Of a stretch of 26,744 nt of DNA, positions 7,453-15,864 are shown piece by piece. The translations under genes and the position numbers were made by a program. The notes beneath the pieces were generated by a model. The model did not search any database. It was not told the origin of the DNA and saw only the letters and a program-made list of their open reading frames with translations. Position 1 is the stretch's first letter. Each line of letters starts with the position of its first letter. Location: positions 1 to 26,744 of the forward strand of contig CAJTRL010000054.1 of assembly GCA_910578715.1 (NCBI GenBank), in the 5' to 3' direction. Source of the DNA: an uncultured Lachnospiraceae bacterium. Its GTDB lineage: Bacteria > Bacillota > Clostridia > Lachnospirales > Lachnospiraceae.

Positions 7453-9804
7453 ATGACACCACAACAACGTATAAAAGAATTGCCCAAAGCGATTATCAAA
7501 TGGTATGCAATCGAAAAAGAAAGAAAAATCGCCTGTATCGTATACCGGGAGGGAAACAGCGGCATCATTGCCGAAGCGCTGGAAGAAGCCAGACACCGGG
7601 TGTGCCGCCTGACATTCGAAGAACTGATGGCCGGAGCGGCTGACAGGGAAGCTGGCATGCCCGACGGCGGCTCGTGCGGAAGGGAGTTTTACGACTTCAT
7701 CATCGCCGTCGATGTCCTGGAATATGCCGAAACCCCGGTAGCTTTGTTATGCCGCATCAGAAGTCTGCTCAAACCGGACGGGAAACTTCTGCTGGCGGCG
7801 GATAACCGCTTGGGAATCCGGTACTTTTGCGGGGACCAGGATTTTTTTACCAACAAAAATTATGACGGCATCGAAAATTACAGGCATCTGCTTTCCTGGG
7901 AGCGGGAGGCCGTGACGGGCAGGGCGTATGCCAAAGCGGAGATAAGCGGGTTTCTGGAAAAGGCGGGATTTTCGAAATACCGTTTCTTTTCCGTATTTCC
8001 GCGAATCTCCAATCCGCAGCTGCTTCTTGCGGAGGACTATGAGCCGAACGAAGCGCTGGATATCAGGATATTTCCCGAATACAACAGCCCCGATACGGTG
8101 TTCCTCATGGAGGAGGAGCTCTATCCGTCATTGCTGGAAAATCATCTTCTACATGGAATGGCGAACGGTTTTTTTGTGGAATGTCCTTTAGACGGCGGGT
8201 ATTCTCCGGTGAATCAGGTGACGCTTTCCGGGGAGCGGGGGGCGGAAAACGCGATGGCGACGATTGTGCGGCGTGACGGATTCGTGGAAAAGCGCGCATT
8301 GTACCCGGAGGGACAGGAGAAATTGCGGATGCTTTTGGACAATCAGCGGTATCTGGAAGCGCATGGCGTACGGATGATTGACGCAGAACTTTCCGCAGAT
8401 GCCCTGGTGATGCCATATGTGTGCGCAGCTCCGGCCAATGATTATTTCCGAACGCTGTTCATGCGGGACAAGGACGCCTTTTTACGGGCGCTGGACGCCT
8501 TCTGGGAGATGATTTTGCATTCATCGGAACATGCGCGGCCCGAAGAGATAGACTGGGAGCGGTTTGAACCGGGGTGGGAAAAGCGGAAAAAGGATGACCC
8601 GAACCGGGATAAATGGAAAAATCTCGCCTGTGGTTCCGCGGCTGAACGGGAGGAGCTGGGAGTCATTTTAAAACGGGGATATCTCGACCTGGTTTCTTTA
8701 AATTGCTTTTATCTGGAGGAGTCGTTTGTATTTTATGACCAGGAGCTGTATCTGGAAAACGTGCCGGCGAAGGCTGTTATGTTAAGAACGATAGAGTTTA
8801 TCTACAAATTTAATGACCAGCTCGATGCTGTGATTCCGCGAAACGAGCTGATGGCGCGGTATGGGATTACGAAACACTGGGACTTGCTCTATAAATTCAT
8901 CGGGCATTTTCTGGCGCTGCTGCGGGGGGACGACGGCCTTTCCGATTATTTTAAGGAAGGACGGCGGGAATACGAGACGGTCATGGAAAACCGCAGGAGA
9001 CTCAACTATTCCGGAGAAGAATACGCCATGATTTTCAAGGATATTTTTCACCATATCGAAGGACGTAAACTTTATCTGTTCGGTTCGGGAAAATATGCGA
9101 AATATTTTCGGGAAAAGTACGGGGAAAAATATCCGGTATGCGGTTATCTGGACAACGACGAAAGCCGTCAGGGAACGACGGTGGACGGACTGCCGGTTCT
9201 GGCTCCCGGCGTATTAAAAGAGATGAATCCGGTGGAGTATAAAGTTTTAATCTGCATTCGGAATTATATGCCGGTGGTGAGACAGCTCCGGAAGGCGGGG
9301 ATTCCCAATTTCAGCGTATACGACCCGAATTGCGTATATCAGGAAGCGAAACGGCCGGCTATGGAAGGCGGAAGCAAAAAATACAATATCGGATATATCG
9401 CGGGTGTTTTTGACCTTTTTCATATCGGGCATCTGAATTTGTTCCGGCGGGCGAAGGAACAATGCAATTATCTGATTGTGGGGGTGGTGACGGATGAAGG
9501 CGTTATACGGCATAAAAAGTCGAGTCCTAAAATTCCGTTTGACGAACGGATGGAAATCGTGCGCGCCTGCCGGTATGTGGACCGGGCGGTAGAGATTCCG
9601 CTTGACAAGGGCGATACGGACGAGGCATACCGCCGCTATCAATTTGATGTGCAGTTTTCGGGAAGCGATTATGCGGATGACCCGAAGTGGGAGGCGAAAA
9701 GGGAATTTCTGCAAAAACACGGGGCGGATTTGGTGTTTTTCCCTTACACGGAAGGAATCAGCACGACGCAGCTCAAAGAAATGGTCGGGGAAAAAGTCTT
9801 ATGA
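7453..9804 (+). CDS. methyltransferase / Rossmann module / cytidylyltransferase fusion
   Basis: A 783-residue multidomain protein. Residues ~25-190 look like a class I SAM methyltransferase core (FIIAVDVLEYAETP, LLKPDGKLLLAADN), though the first Gly-rich SAM motif is weak. Residues ~260-530 hold an unassigned region (FVEKRALYPEGQEKLR, VMPYV, FVFYDQELYLENVP) that may be kinase-like. Residues ~538-635 are the shared module (LYLFGSGKYAKYF, Gly 544; LDNDESRQG; GLPVLAP). Residues ~645-783 are a cytidylyltransferase like those for glycerol-3-phosphate or choline phosphate: GVFDLFHIGH (HIGH at 657-660), FSGSDYADDP and ISTTQLKEM. CDP activation of an alcohol or polyol phosphate is the likely role of this last domain. 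The start codon follows the preceding stop after 2 bp; the stop overlaps the next ATG (ATGA). Confidence 0.85.
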   Translation: MTPQQRIKELPKAIIKWYAIEKERKIACIVYREGNSGIIAEALEEARHRVCRLTFEELMAGAADREAGMPDGGSCGREFYDFIIAVDVLEYAETPVALLCRIRSLLKPDGKLLLAADNRLGIRYFCGDQDFFTNKNYDGIENYRHLLSWEREAVTGRAYAKAEISGFLEKAGFSKYRFFSVFPRISNPQLLLAEDYEPNEALDIRIFPEYNSPDTVFLMEEELYPSLLENHLLHGMANGFFVECPLDGGYSPVNQVTLSGERGAENAMATIVRRDGFVEKRALYPEGQEKLRMLLDNQRYLEAHGVRMIDAELSADALVMPYVCAAPANDYFRTLFMRDKDAFLRALDAFWEMILHSSEHARPEEIDWERFEPGWEKRKKDDPNRDKWKNLACGSAAEREELGVILKRGYLDLVSLNCFYLEESFVFYDQELYLENVPAKAVMLRTIEFIYKFNDQLDAVIPRNELMARYGITKHWDLLYKFIGHFLALLRGDDGLSDYFKEGRREYETVMENRRRLNYSGEEYAMIFKDIFHHIEGRKLYLFGSGKYAKYFREKYGEKYPVCGYLDNDESRQGTTVDGLPVLAPGVLKEMNPVEYKVLICIRNYMPVVRQLRKAGIPNFSVYDPNCVYQEAKRPAMEGGSKKYNIGYIAGVFDLFHIGHLNLFRRAKEQCNYLIVGVVTDEGVIRHKKSSPKIPFDERMEIVRACRYVDRAVEIPLDKGDTDEAYRRYQFDVQFSGSDYADDPKWEAKREFLQKHGADLVFFPYTEGISTTQLKEMVGEKVL

Positions 9805-10970
9805 AAAGAATCGAAAAGATAGAGGAGCTGGCGGAAGCACTCGGACGGGCGGCTCATGTGAAACTTTATGGTGCCGGGTTAAAACTGGCTTCTTTCATGG
9901 AAATGATAACGGAACTAAAAATGCCTCTCCGCGCGGAATGCGTCCTGGTATCTTCCGCGAGAGGAAATCCGTCTATGGTTTTTGGCATTCCGGTGGAGGG
10001 GGTATCAGAAGCGGTTTTCCATGACATGGATGTAATTCTTCTGACGATGAGCGAGCGTTTTGTGGCGGATGCGGAAGAGAACCTGGCGCGGCGGGGCGTC
10101 ACCCGGAACATTTACAGCATTGATTATGCGATGGTGGATGCGATTCCTTATCAAAAGGTATTCGAATCCGTTAAGCCGTTTGTGCAAAGCCGCCTGTGGC
10201 TGTCAGGGGACAGGAACCTTCCGGTCAAAACGGATGAAAACTATGTCTGGAGCTGCTGGTGGCAGGGAGAAGAAAATGCGCCGGAACTGGTAAAAAAATG
10301 TTGGGAGAGCCAGCGGAAACGAATTCCCGAAGGAACGAAGCACGTTATCATCACATGGGATAATTATCGGAATTATATGGAACTGCCGGAATATGTGGTT
10401 GAAAAAGCAAAACGGGGAAGCCTTCTTCCGGCTCACTTAGCGGATATCGTCCGGTGCATTTTGCTTTATAAGTACGGCGGAATATGGCTGGACGCAACGG
10501 TATATATGACGGACAGACTGCCGGAAGCGTGCTTTTCCTATGAAATATTGACCCGGAGCACGGGGGAAAGGATTTACTGTACCGATGTTTCGTGGGTGAC
10601 ATGGTTTCTCGGCGGCAGAAAGGGACAGGAACTGTACCGGTTTCTGATGGAAGCCTTTTTCTACTATTTGAAAGAATACGATAAAATTCTCCATTATTAT
10701 ATGATAGACTTCCTGATTGCGATAGCCTGTAACGAAATAGAGGGTATCGGGGAAACGTTCCAAAAAATTCCGGTCAATAACCAGAATGCCGCCGAATTGC
10801 AGAAGTATCTGGCGGAAGCGTATGACAGGGAATTGTACCGGACCTGTACGGAAGGCGGATTCTTACAGAAACTGACTTATAAAGGCGGCGGCTATGCGGA
10901 AAACTCCCTGTACAGATACCTGATGGGGGCAAATATGTTAGATGCGGACAGAAAGCGAGGCGGCACATGA
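9801..10970 (+). CDS. Caps_synth/GT32-like glycosyltransferase with N-terminal Rossmann-like module
   Basis: ATG 9801 overlaps the previous stop (ATGA), giving 389 residues; a longer in-frame extension into the previous gene is not needed. Residues ~15-115 are the shared module (VKLYGAGLKLASFM, Gly 24) in its VS form (VLVSSARGNPS, then FGIPVEGVSE), closest to that of the GT2 at 2710. The rest resembles capsular polysaccharide synthesis proteins (Caps_synth, related to GT32): NYVWSCWWQGEENAPELV, HVIITWDNY, LADIVRCILLYKYGG and IWLDATVYMTD, with the Asp-containing motif that corresponds to the DXD site. Such enzymes transfer hexoses to growing glycans. It is embedded in the operon by 4-bp overlaps on both sides. 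Substrate unknown. Confidence 0.88.
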   Translation: MKRIEKIEELAEALGRAAHVKLYGAGLKLASFMEMITELKMPLRAECVLVSSARGNPSMVFGIPVEGVSEAVFHDMDVILLTMSERFVADAEENLARRGVTRNIYSIDYAMVDAIPYQKVFESVKPFVQSRLWLSGDRNLPVKTDENYVWSCWWQGEENAPELVKKCWESQRKRIPEGTKHVIITWDNYRNYMELPEYVVEKAKRGSLLPAHLADIVRCILLYKYGGIWLDATVYMTDRLPEACFSYEILTRSTGERIYCTDVSWVTWFLGGRKGQELYRFLMEAFFYYLKEYDKILHYYMIDFLIAIACNEIEGIGETFQKIPVNNQNAAELQKYLAEAYDRELYRTCTEGGFLQKLTYKGGGYAENSLYRYLMGANMLDADRKRGGT

Positions 10971-12370
10971 AAAAGGTTTGTGCGATGGCGGGAACCATTT
11001 TTAACCCCGAAAAACCGGGGCAGAGCATTCGGGAATTGAAGACGGTGGGAATTCAGGGGATTATGTTTGACTATGGCATTTTCGCATCGGCGGAATGGAT
11101 ATTACAGAACGAAGAGCAGAAGGACTCGAAATGGAAGCCGGAGCGTACCGTGGAGTATTATGACAAAGTGATGGCGGCGTTTGCTGAGTACGATTTTCTG
11201 CCTTCTGTTGCAAGGCTGCCTTTTACCAAGCCACAGGTGCGGCTGAAAGACTCCCGTCAATATGCGAAGCTGAATAGTCTCATTCTTCGGATAAACAAAG
11301 ACTGCATTCGCGCCTGTGAAAAAATCGGATGTGAAATGATTATTGTGCAGCCTCTGTCTGTCGGTGTGGAGCGGGAAAAAGAATGGGAGACAAACAAAGC
11401 GTTTTATCTGGAGCTGGCCGCCTGGTGTGAGCGGGCGGAGACAAAACTGCTGCTTATAAACCAATGCCGGAACCTGAACGGACATCTGGTGCGGGGAATT
11501 TGTTCGGACGGCGAGATGGCGGCTGAGTGGATTGATGCGCTGAACCGGGAGACGGCAAAGCGGAGCGGAACGCCGGAGGACGCGTCAATATCGGACGGCG
11601 TATCGGCATCGGAACGTTTCGGATTCTGCCTGGATATCGGAAACTGTAATCTCTGCGGCCCCAATATGCAGTATATGGCGGAAGCTCTGGGAAAGCGGAT
11701 AAAGGCTGTCATCCTGACGGAAAATGACGGACAGAACAATGCGAAATTACTGCCTTTTACAAGCGCATACGGAAGAAAATCCACGCTCGACTGGCTTGGC
11801 GTTATCAGGGGACTGCGGGAGACTGCTTTTGACGGATATCTGATTCTGGAAACGGTGGACACGACGGTGTCTTTTTCCCCGCTCTTACAGCCATATCTGT
11901 TTCCGGTATATAAGGCGCTTCTCGATTATTTTGAAATGCAGATTGCGATTGAAGGGGATTTAAAAAAATACGAGCATATCGTATTGTTTGGCGCCGGAAA
12001 TATGTGCCGGAATTATATGAAGTGTTACGGGAAAAAATATCCGCCGCTTTTTACCTGCGACAACAATCCGAAATTATGGGGAACGGAATTTGAGGGTCTG
12101 GAAATCAAAGCGCCGGAAGCATTAAAAAATCTGCCGGAAAACAGCGGTGTGATTATCTGCAATATTTTTTACCGGGAGATAGAGGCGCAGCTGCATTCGA
12201 TGGGAATTGAAAATATCGGATATTTTAACGATGAGTATATGCCTTCTTTTTATTTTGACAGACTGAAGCGGGAAGAGGATTTTGAAGAAGCATCGGAAAA
12301 AGAAACATTGGATGCGGAAGAAAAGAAGAGCCACGGCAAAGGAAAGCAAGCGAGGGGAATGCGATGTTAA
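10967..12370 (+). CDS. degenerate sugar-isomerase-like TIM barrel with C-terminal Rossmann-like module
   Basis: A 467-residue protein starting in a 4-bp ATGA overlap. Residues ~1-320 are a xylose isomerase-like TIM barrel (AP endonuclease family 2 fold) and align by eye with the neighbour at 12364-13299: GHLVRG, FCLDIGNCNL and LPFTSAYGRKSTLDW match that protein. However, expected metal ligands are changed: the first Glu is Asn 165, the His after DxG is Asn 226, and the LHIH pair is Ile 249 and Thr 251; only Asp 223 and Glu 295 remain. Isomerase activity is therefore doubtful. Residues ~335-430 are the shared module (IVLFGAGNMCRNYM, Gly 342; CDNNPKLWG), followed by a charged tail. A binding or regulatory role, or a metal-independent reaction, is possible. 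Confidence 0.85.
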   Translation: MKKVCAMAGTIFNPEKPGQSIRELKTVGIQGIMFDYGIFASAEWILQNEEQKDSKWKPERTVEYYDKVMAAFAEYDFLPSVARLPFTKPQVRLKDSRQYAKLNSLILRINKDCIRACEKIGCEMIIVQPLSVGVEREKEWETNKAFYLELAAWCERAETKLLLINQCRNLNGHLVRGICSDGEMAAEWIDALNRETAKRSGTPEDASISDGVSASERFGFCLDIGNCNLCGPNMQYMAEALGKRIKAVILTENDGQNNAKLLPFTSAYGRKSTLDWLGVIRGLRETAFDGYLILETVDTTVSFSPLLQPYLFPVYKALLDYFEMQIAIEGDLKKYEHIVLFGAGNMCRNYMKCYGKKYPPLFTCDNNPKLWGTEFEGLEIKAPEALKNLPENSGVIICNIFYREIEAQLHSMGIENIGYFNDEYMPSFYFDRLKREEDFEEASEKETLDAEEKKSHGKGKQARGMRC

Positions 12371-13299
12371 AAATCGGCGTCCAGACCAAAAATATCATAA
12401 ACGATGACTGCCCGGGAAAAGGCTTTGCCCTACTTGCGCAGACGGGATTTCACTGTGTGGATTTCAGCCTCAATGATTATTTGCGCAATTCCGCCATTTA
12501 TCAATCGAAGCGTAACGCTTTTTTTGATAAATCCACCGTGGAACTGGAAGAATTTTTTACGCCGCACAAAAAAGGGGCCCAAAAAGCGGGGATTGCCATC
12601 CATCAGCTGCATATGCCCTATCCAATTTATGTGCCGGGCGGCGACGAGGAGCTGAACGCATATCTCTGGAACGTGGTCGCGCCAAAGAGCCTGGAAATAT
12701 GCGCTTTTTTCGGATGTTCTTATCTTGTGGTACATGGCTTTAAACTGGCCCGTTTTCTCGGTTCCGAAGAAGTGGAATGGGAACAGACGGAGAAATTCCT
12801 GAATTTTCTGGCGCCGATGGCGAAAGAAATGGGGATTACGCTGTGCATTGAAAATCTGTACGACAGCATAGGCGGTCATCTTGTGGAAGGGCCGTGCTGT
12901 CATGCGGGAAAAGCCGTGGAGCGAATCAGGCGTATGAACGATAAGTACGGCGCGGAGGTGGTAGGTTTTTGCTTTGATACCGGGCATGCAAATCTTATCG
13001 GGCTTGATTTTGAAAAGTTTATCACGACTCTTGGCAGTCATTTAAAAGTACTGCATATTCACGATAACGACGGCGCATCTGACCTGCACCAGCTTCCTTT
13101 CACGTTTACAAGGACGAGGGAAAATCTGCCATCCACGGACTGGGAAGGGTTTATTAGCGGATTAAAAAAGATTCGGTTTGACGGGGCGCTGAGTTTTGAA
13201 ACAGCGCCCGTACTGAACGCTTTCCCGGAAGAAATGAAGGCGGATGTCCTTGCGCTTATCGCGGGGACGGGGAAATATCTGCGGTCACGTATTCTGTGA
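12364..13299 (+). CDS. sugar phosphate isomerase/epimerase family TIM barrel
   Basis: A 311-residue protein of the xylose isomerase-like TIM barrel family, the usual length for these enzymes. The expected divalent-metal ligands are all visible: Glu 163 (LCIENLYDS), Asp 205 and His 208 (FCFDTGHANL), His 231/His 233 (LHIHDNDG) and Glu 279 (SFETAP). Enzymes of this family isomerise or epimerise ketoses, inosose or sugar phosphates; the exact substrate cannot be given. It overlaps the previous gene by 7 bp and is its paralogue, but lacks the Rossmann-like module. It is the last gene of the operon: its 3' end overlaps the convergent AraC-type gene by 15 bp, and no hairpin terminator is obvious. 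Confidence 0.9.
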   Translation: MLKIGVQTKNIINDDCPGKGFALLAQTGFHCVDFSLNDYLRNSAIYQSKRNAFFDKSTVELEEFFTPHKKGAQKAGIAIHQLHMPYPIYVPGGDEELNAYLWNVVAPKSLEICAFFGCSYLVVHGFKLARFLGSEEVEWEQTEKFLNFLAPMAKEMGITLCIENLYDSIGGHLVEGPCCHAGKAVERIRRMNDKYGAEVVGFCFDTGHANLIGLDFEKFITTLGSHLKVLHIHDNDGASDLHQLPFTFTRTRENLPSTDWEGFISGLKKIRFDGALSFETAPVLNAFPEEMKADVLALIAGTGKYLRSRIL

Positions 13300-14157
13300 A
13301 CCGCTGGCCTTTTTCCTGTATTCCGAAGGCGAAAAGCCCTTCTGCTTGTGAAACAGTCTGCTGAAATATAACGGGTTGTCATAACCGACGATATGGCCGA
13401 TTTCAGAGACGGTATAAGTCGTTTTTTCTAACAGCATCTGGGCGTTGGTGATGCGGATGGAAACGATATACTGCATGGGTGTCATGCCGGTGTATTGCTT
13501 GAAGTTCCGGATAAACCAGCTGACGCTCATGCCTTTGGAAGCGGCATATTCCGCAATATGAATATCTGTATTGTAGTTGTCGTTAAAATACTGGGCGGCG
13601 ATATCCATTTCCGTATCCAGGTATTCGTTACAAAGTTTCCGTTCTTTGGCGATACGTCTGTGGACTGCAATCAGCAGCTGTCTTAATAGGAGAACGAGCA
13701 GCTCTTCATAATCGGGCTCGCATCTTTGCAGCTCAATGATGGCTCTTTTAAAAATTCTTGCATATTCCAGCGAAGTGCCCACATAGAAAACGCGCATATC
13801 ATCGGAAATGCCGTAACTTCGCAGAATATTCTTCACGTTATTTCCGGTAAAATGAATCCAGTAAACTTCTGTTTTATCCACACCGTAGTATTCATATTTC
13901 TGAAATTCTTTTGGTCTGTACAGTACCATGTTTCCGGCATGCACAATCGTATCGTTTTCCTCATTGTCAAAATGAAAATGGGCTATTCCGGCGGAGACAT
14001 ACAGAATCTGATAGTCGAGCCGTCCGCGGGGACGGTGGGTAGGCCATCTCGGATGGTTTATCAGACGGTATGTACCGCAGCTGACGACTGCTAACGGCCT
14101 GCTTTTGTCTTTGTAATTCATAAGGGAAGTGTTCAGAAAACCGGAATTGATATACAT
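13285..14157 (-). CDS. AraC family transcriptional regulator
   Basis: About 290 residues. The N-terminal ~100 residues form a cupin-like ligand domain (YQILYVSAGIAHFHF, HAGNMVLYRPKEFQ), and the last ~100 contain the two helix-turn-helix units of AraC regulators, ending in the family signature YDNPLYFSRLFHKQKGFSPS. I chose ATG 14157 because GAGG lies six bases upstream; ATG 14169 would have its ribosome site too close. It is divergent from the GPH-type symporter gene, so sugar-responsive control of that transporter is the simplest inference. Its 3' end overlaps the isomerase gene on the other strand by 15 bp. The inducer is unknown. Confidence 0.92.
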   Translation of the reverse strand: MYINSGFLNTSLMNYKDKSRPLAVVSCGTYRLINHPRWPTHRPRGRLDYQILYVSAGIAHFHFDNEENDTIVHAGNMVLYRPKEFQKYEYYGVDKTEVYWIHFTGNNVKNILRSYGISDDMRVFYVGTSLEYARIFKRAIIELQRCEPDYEELLVLLLRQLLIAVHRRIAKERKLCNEYLDTEMDIAAQYFNDNYNTDIHIAEYAASKGMSVSWFIRNFKQYTGMTPMQYIVSIRITNAQMLLEKTTYTVSEIGHIVGYDNPLYFSRLFHKQKGFSPSEYRKKASGSQNT

Positions 14158-14202
14158 ACGAATCCTCATGCCTTTCTTTCATCCGAAACTCTTTTTCTTA
14201 AT

Positions 14203-14231
14203 ATTGTATCATTTTGTGTATGTTTTGTCTA
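14203..14231 (-). promoter_or_regulatory. probable vegetative promoter of the AraC-type gene
   Basis: On the minus strand TAGACA (14231-14226) and TACAAT (14208-14203) are separated by 17 bp, close to the consensus, and lie about 46 bp upstream of the chosen start of the regulator. Seen by eye; no expression data. Confidence 0.55.
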
Positions 14232-14241
14232 ATTGTATTCA

Positions 14242-14271
14242 TAGTCAGAAAAAGTGATAAAACTGTATAAT
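14242..14271 (+). promoter_or_regulatory. possible activator-dependent promoter of the symporter gene
   Basis: TATAAT at 14266-14271 is a perfect -10 box, but the -35 region (TAGTCA at 14242-14247, 18-bp spacer) is poor, as expected for a promoter needing an AraC-type activator. It lies in the divergent region between the regulator and the symporter, about 118 bp ahead of the symporter start. Confidence 0.35.
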
Positions 14272-14389
14272 AATCATGATATATCGCCAATAAAGCTAAG
14301 GACACGGTATCGGAAGAAAAAGACAGCAGGAAATTCCGGGAAGGTTCTGAAAAAGCGGGATGCGTCGAATAAAAAGGAGAAAAAGGAGC

Positions 14390-15823
14390 ATGGAAGAAAA
14401 AACGTATTTAAAATGGTATAACAAAGTCGGTTACGGCTCCGGCGATATTGCCGGAAATGTGGTATACGCTTTTTTATCGTCTTTCGTTATGATTTATCTG
14501 ACCAATTCCATCGGCCTTTCGGCGGGCATTGTGGGAACGCTGATTGCGGTTTCCAAACTGTTTGACGGCGTGACGGATGTTTTTTTCGGTGCGATGATTG
14601 ATAAAACACACAGCAGCTTCGGAAAAGCAAGGCCATGGATGTTGTACGGTTATGTGGGATGCGCGGTTACGCTGATTGCGATTTTTGCGATTCCGGCGGA
14701 TATCAGCACGACGGCACAGTACGCCTGGTTTTTTATCGCGTACACCATGTTAAACGCGGTATTTTATACGGCAAATAACATTGCCTACTCGGCGCTGACA
14801 TCTCTTTGTACGACCAATAGTAAAGAGCGTGTACAGATGGGCTCCTGCCGGTTTATTTTTGCATTCGCGACGAGCCTTCTGATTCAGTCGCTGACAGTCG
14901 GTTTTGTGGCGGACTGCGGCGGAGGCGCACAGGCGTGGCGCCTTGTAGCGGTCTGCTATGCGCTCATCGGCCTGATTATTAATACCATATCCTGTCTGTC
15001 CGTCAGAGAACTTTCGGAAGAAGAACTGATAAAGAGCGAAGAGCGGGAAACGGGCGGCCAGCCCGCAGAAAAATACGGTCTGATAGAAGCGGTAAGGCTG
15101 CTCGCGGCAAATAAATTTTATCTGATGATTTGCGGCGTTTATATATTACAGCAGCTGTACAGCGCCATGATTAATGCCGGAATTTACTATATGACATATG
15201 TCCTGAAAAACGAAACTTTGTATGGTGTTTTTTCCTGGGCGGTTAATATTCCGCTCATCGCCGCACTGATTCTGACGCCGACGCTGGTGGGAAAGTGGAA
15301 AGGGCTTTATAAACTGAATCTGCGGGGATATATGCTCGCGGCGGCGGGGCGTCTGTTCGTCGTTGCGGCGGCATATCTGGGGAGTATTCCGCTGATGCTG
15401 TTGTTTACTGCGCTGGCGGCTTTCGGTCAGGGACCCTGGTAGGGAGACATGAACGCGGTCATCGCCTCCTGTTCCGAGTATACTTTTTTAACGAAGGGAA
15501 AAAGAGTAGACGGAACGATGTATTCCTGTACCTCGCTCGGAACGAAGCTCGGCGGCGGTCTCGGAACCGCCGTTTCGGGATGGCTGCTGGAAATCAGTGG
15601 TTTTTCAGGAACGCTGGCTGTCCAGCCGGATTCCTGTATCAGAATGCTGCATTTCATGTATTTATGGCTGCCGTTTCTTTTGAACATATTGATATTGTTC
15701 ATCCTGTCAAAGATGAAGGTGGAAGAAACGAATGAAAAGATAAAAAAAGAAATGGCGGTTTCCGCACCTTACGCATGTCGGGGTTGTGGGGACGACGGAT
15801 TCATGATAAAGAAAGGGCAGTGA
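14390..15823 (+). pseudogene. GPH (MelB-type) cation/sugar symporter interrupted by in-frame UAG
   Basis: ATG 14390, with AAGGAG ten bases upstream, gives MEEKTYLKWYNKVGYGSGD, the typical start of glycoside-pentoside-hexuronide cation symporters, and the signature DGVTDVFFGAMIDKTHS follows. The frame runs through about nine membrane helices to a TAG at 15440-15442, then continues in the same frame with GDMNAVIASCSEYT, GKRVDGTMYSCTSLGTKLGG and two more hydrophobic stretches to TGA at 15823. Read through, it is 477 positions, the normal family length. A single CAG-to-TAG or TGG-to-TAG change would explain the break. No shift of frame is seen. Either the gene is inactivated, or the UAG is read through, or it is a sequencing error. 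The neighbouring AraC genes suggest it was a regulated sugar uptake gene. Confidence 0.85.
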
Positions 15824-15864
15824 AATACCCGTTAATTTGAATTGGAAGGCAGTCAGAAGTTGTA

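Noticed and set aside
14360..14389. Earlier ATG for the symporter (MRRIKRRKRS leader)
   Set aside because: It lacks a well-spaced ribosome site, whereas ATG 14390 gives the standard family start with AAGGAG.
15440..15442. UAG read as pyrrolysine or other recoding in the symporter
   Set aside because: Nothing in the window supports recoding: no PYLIS-like element was evident and the family does not use pyrrolysine; a point mutation is simpler.
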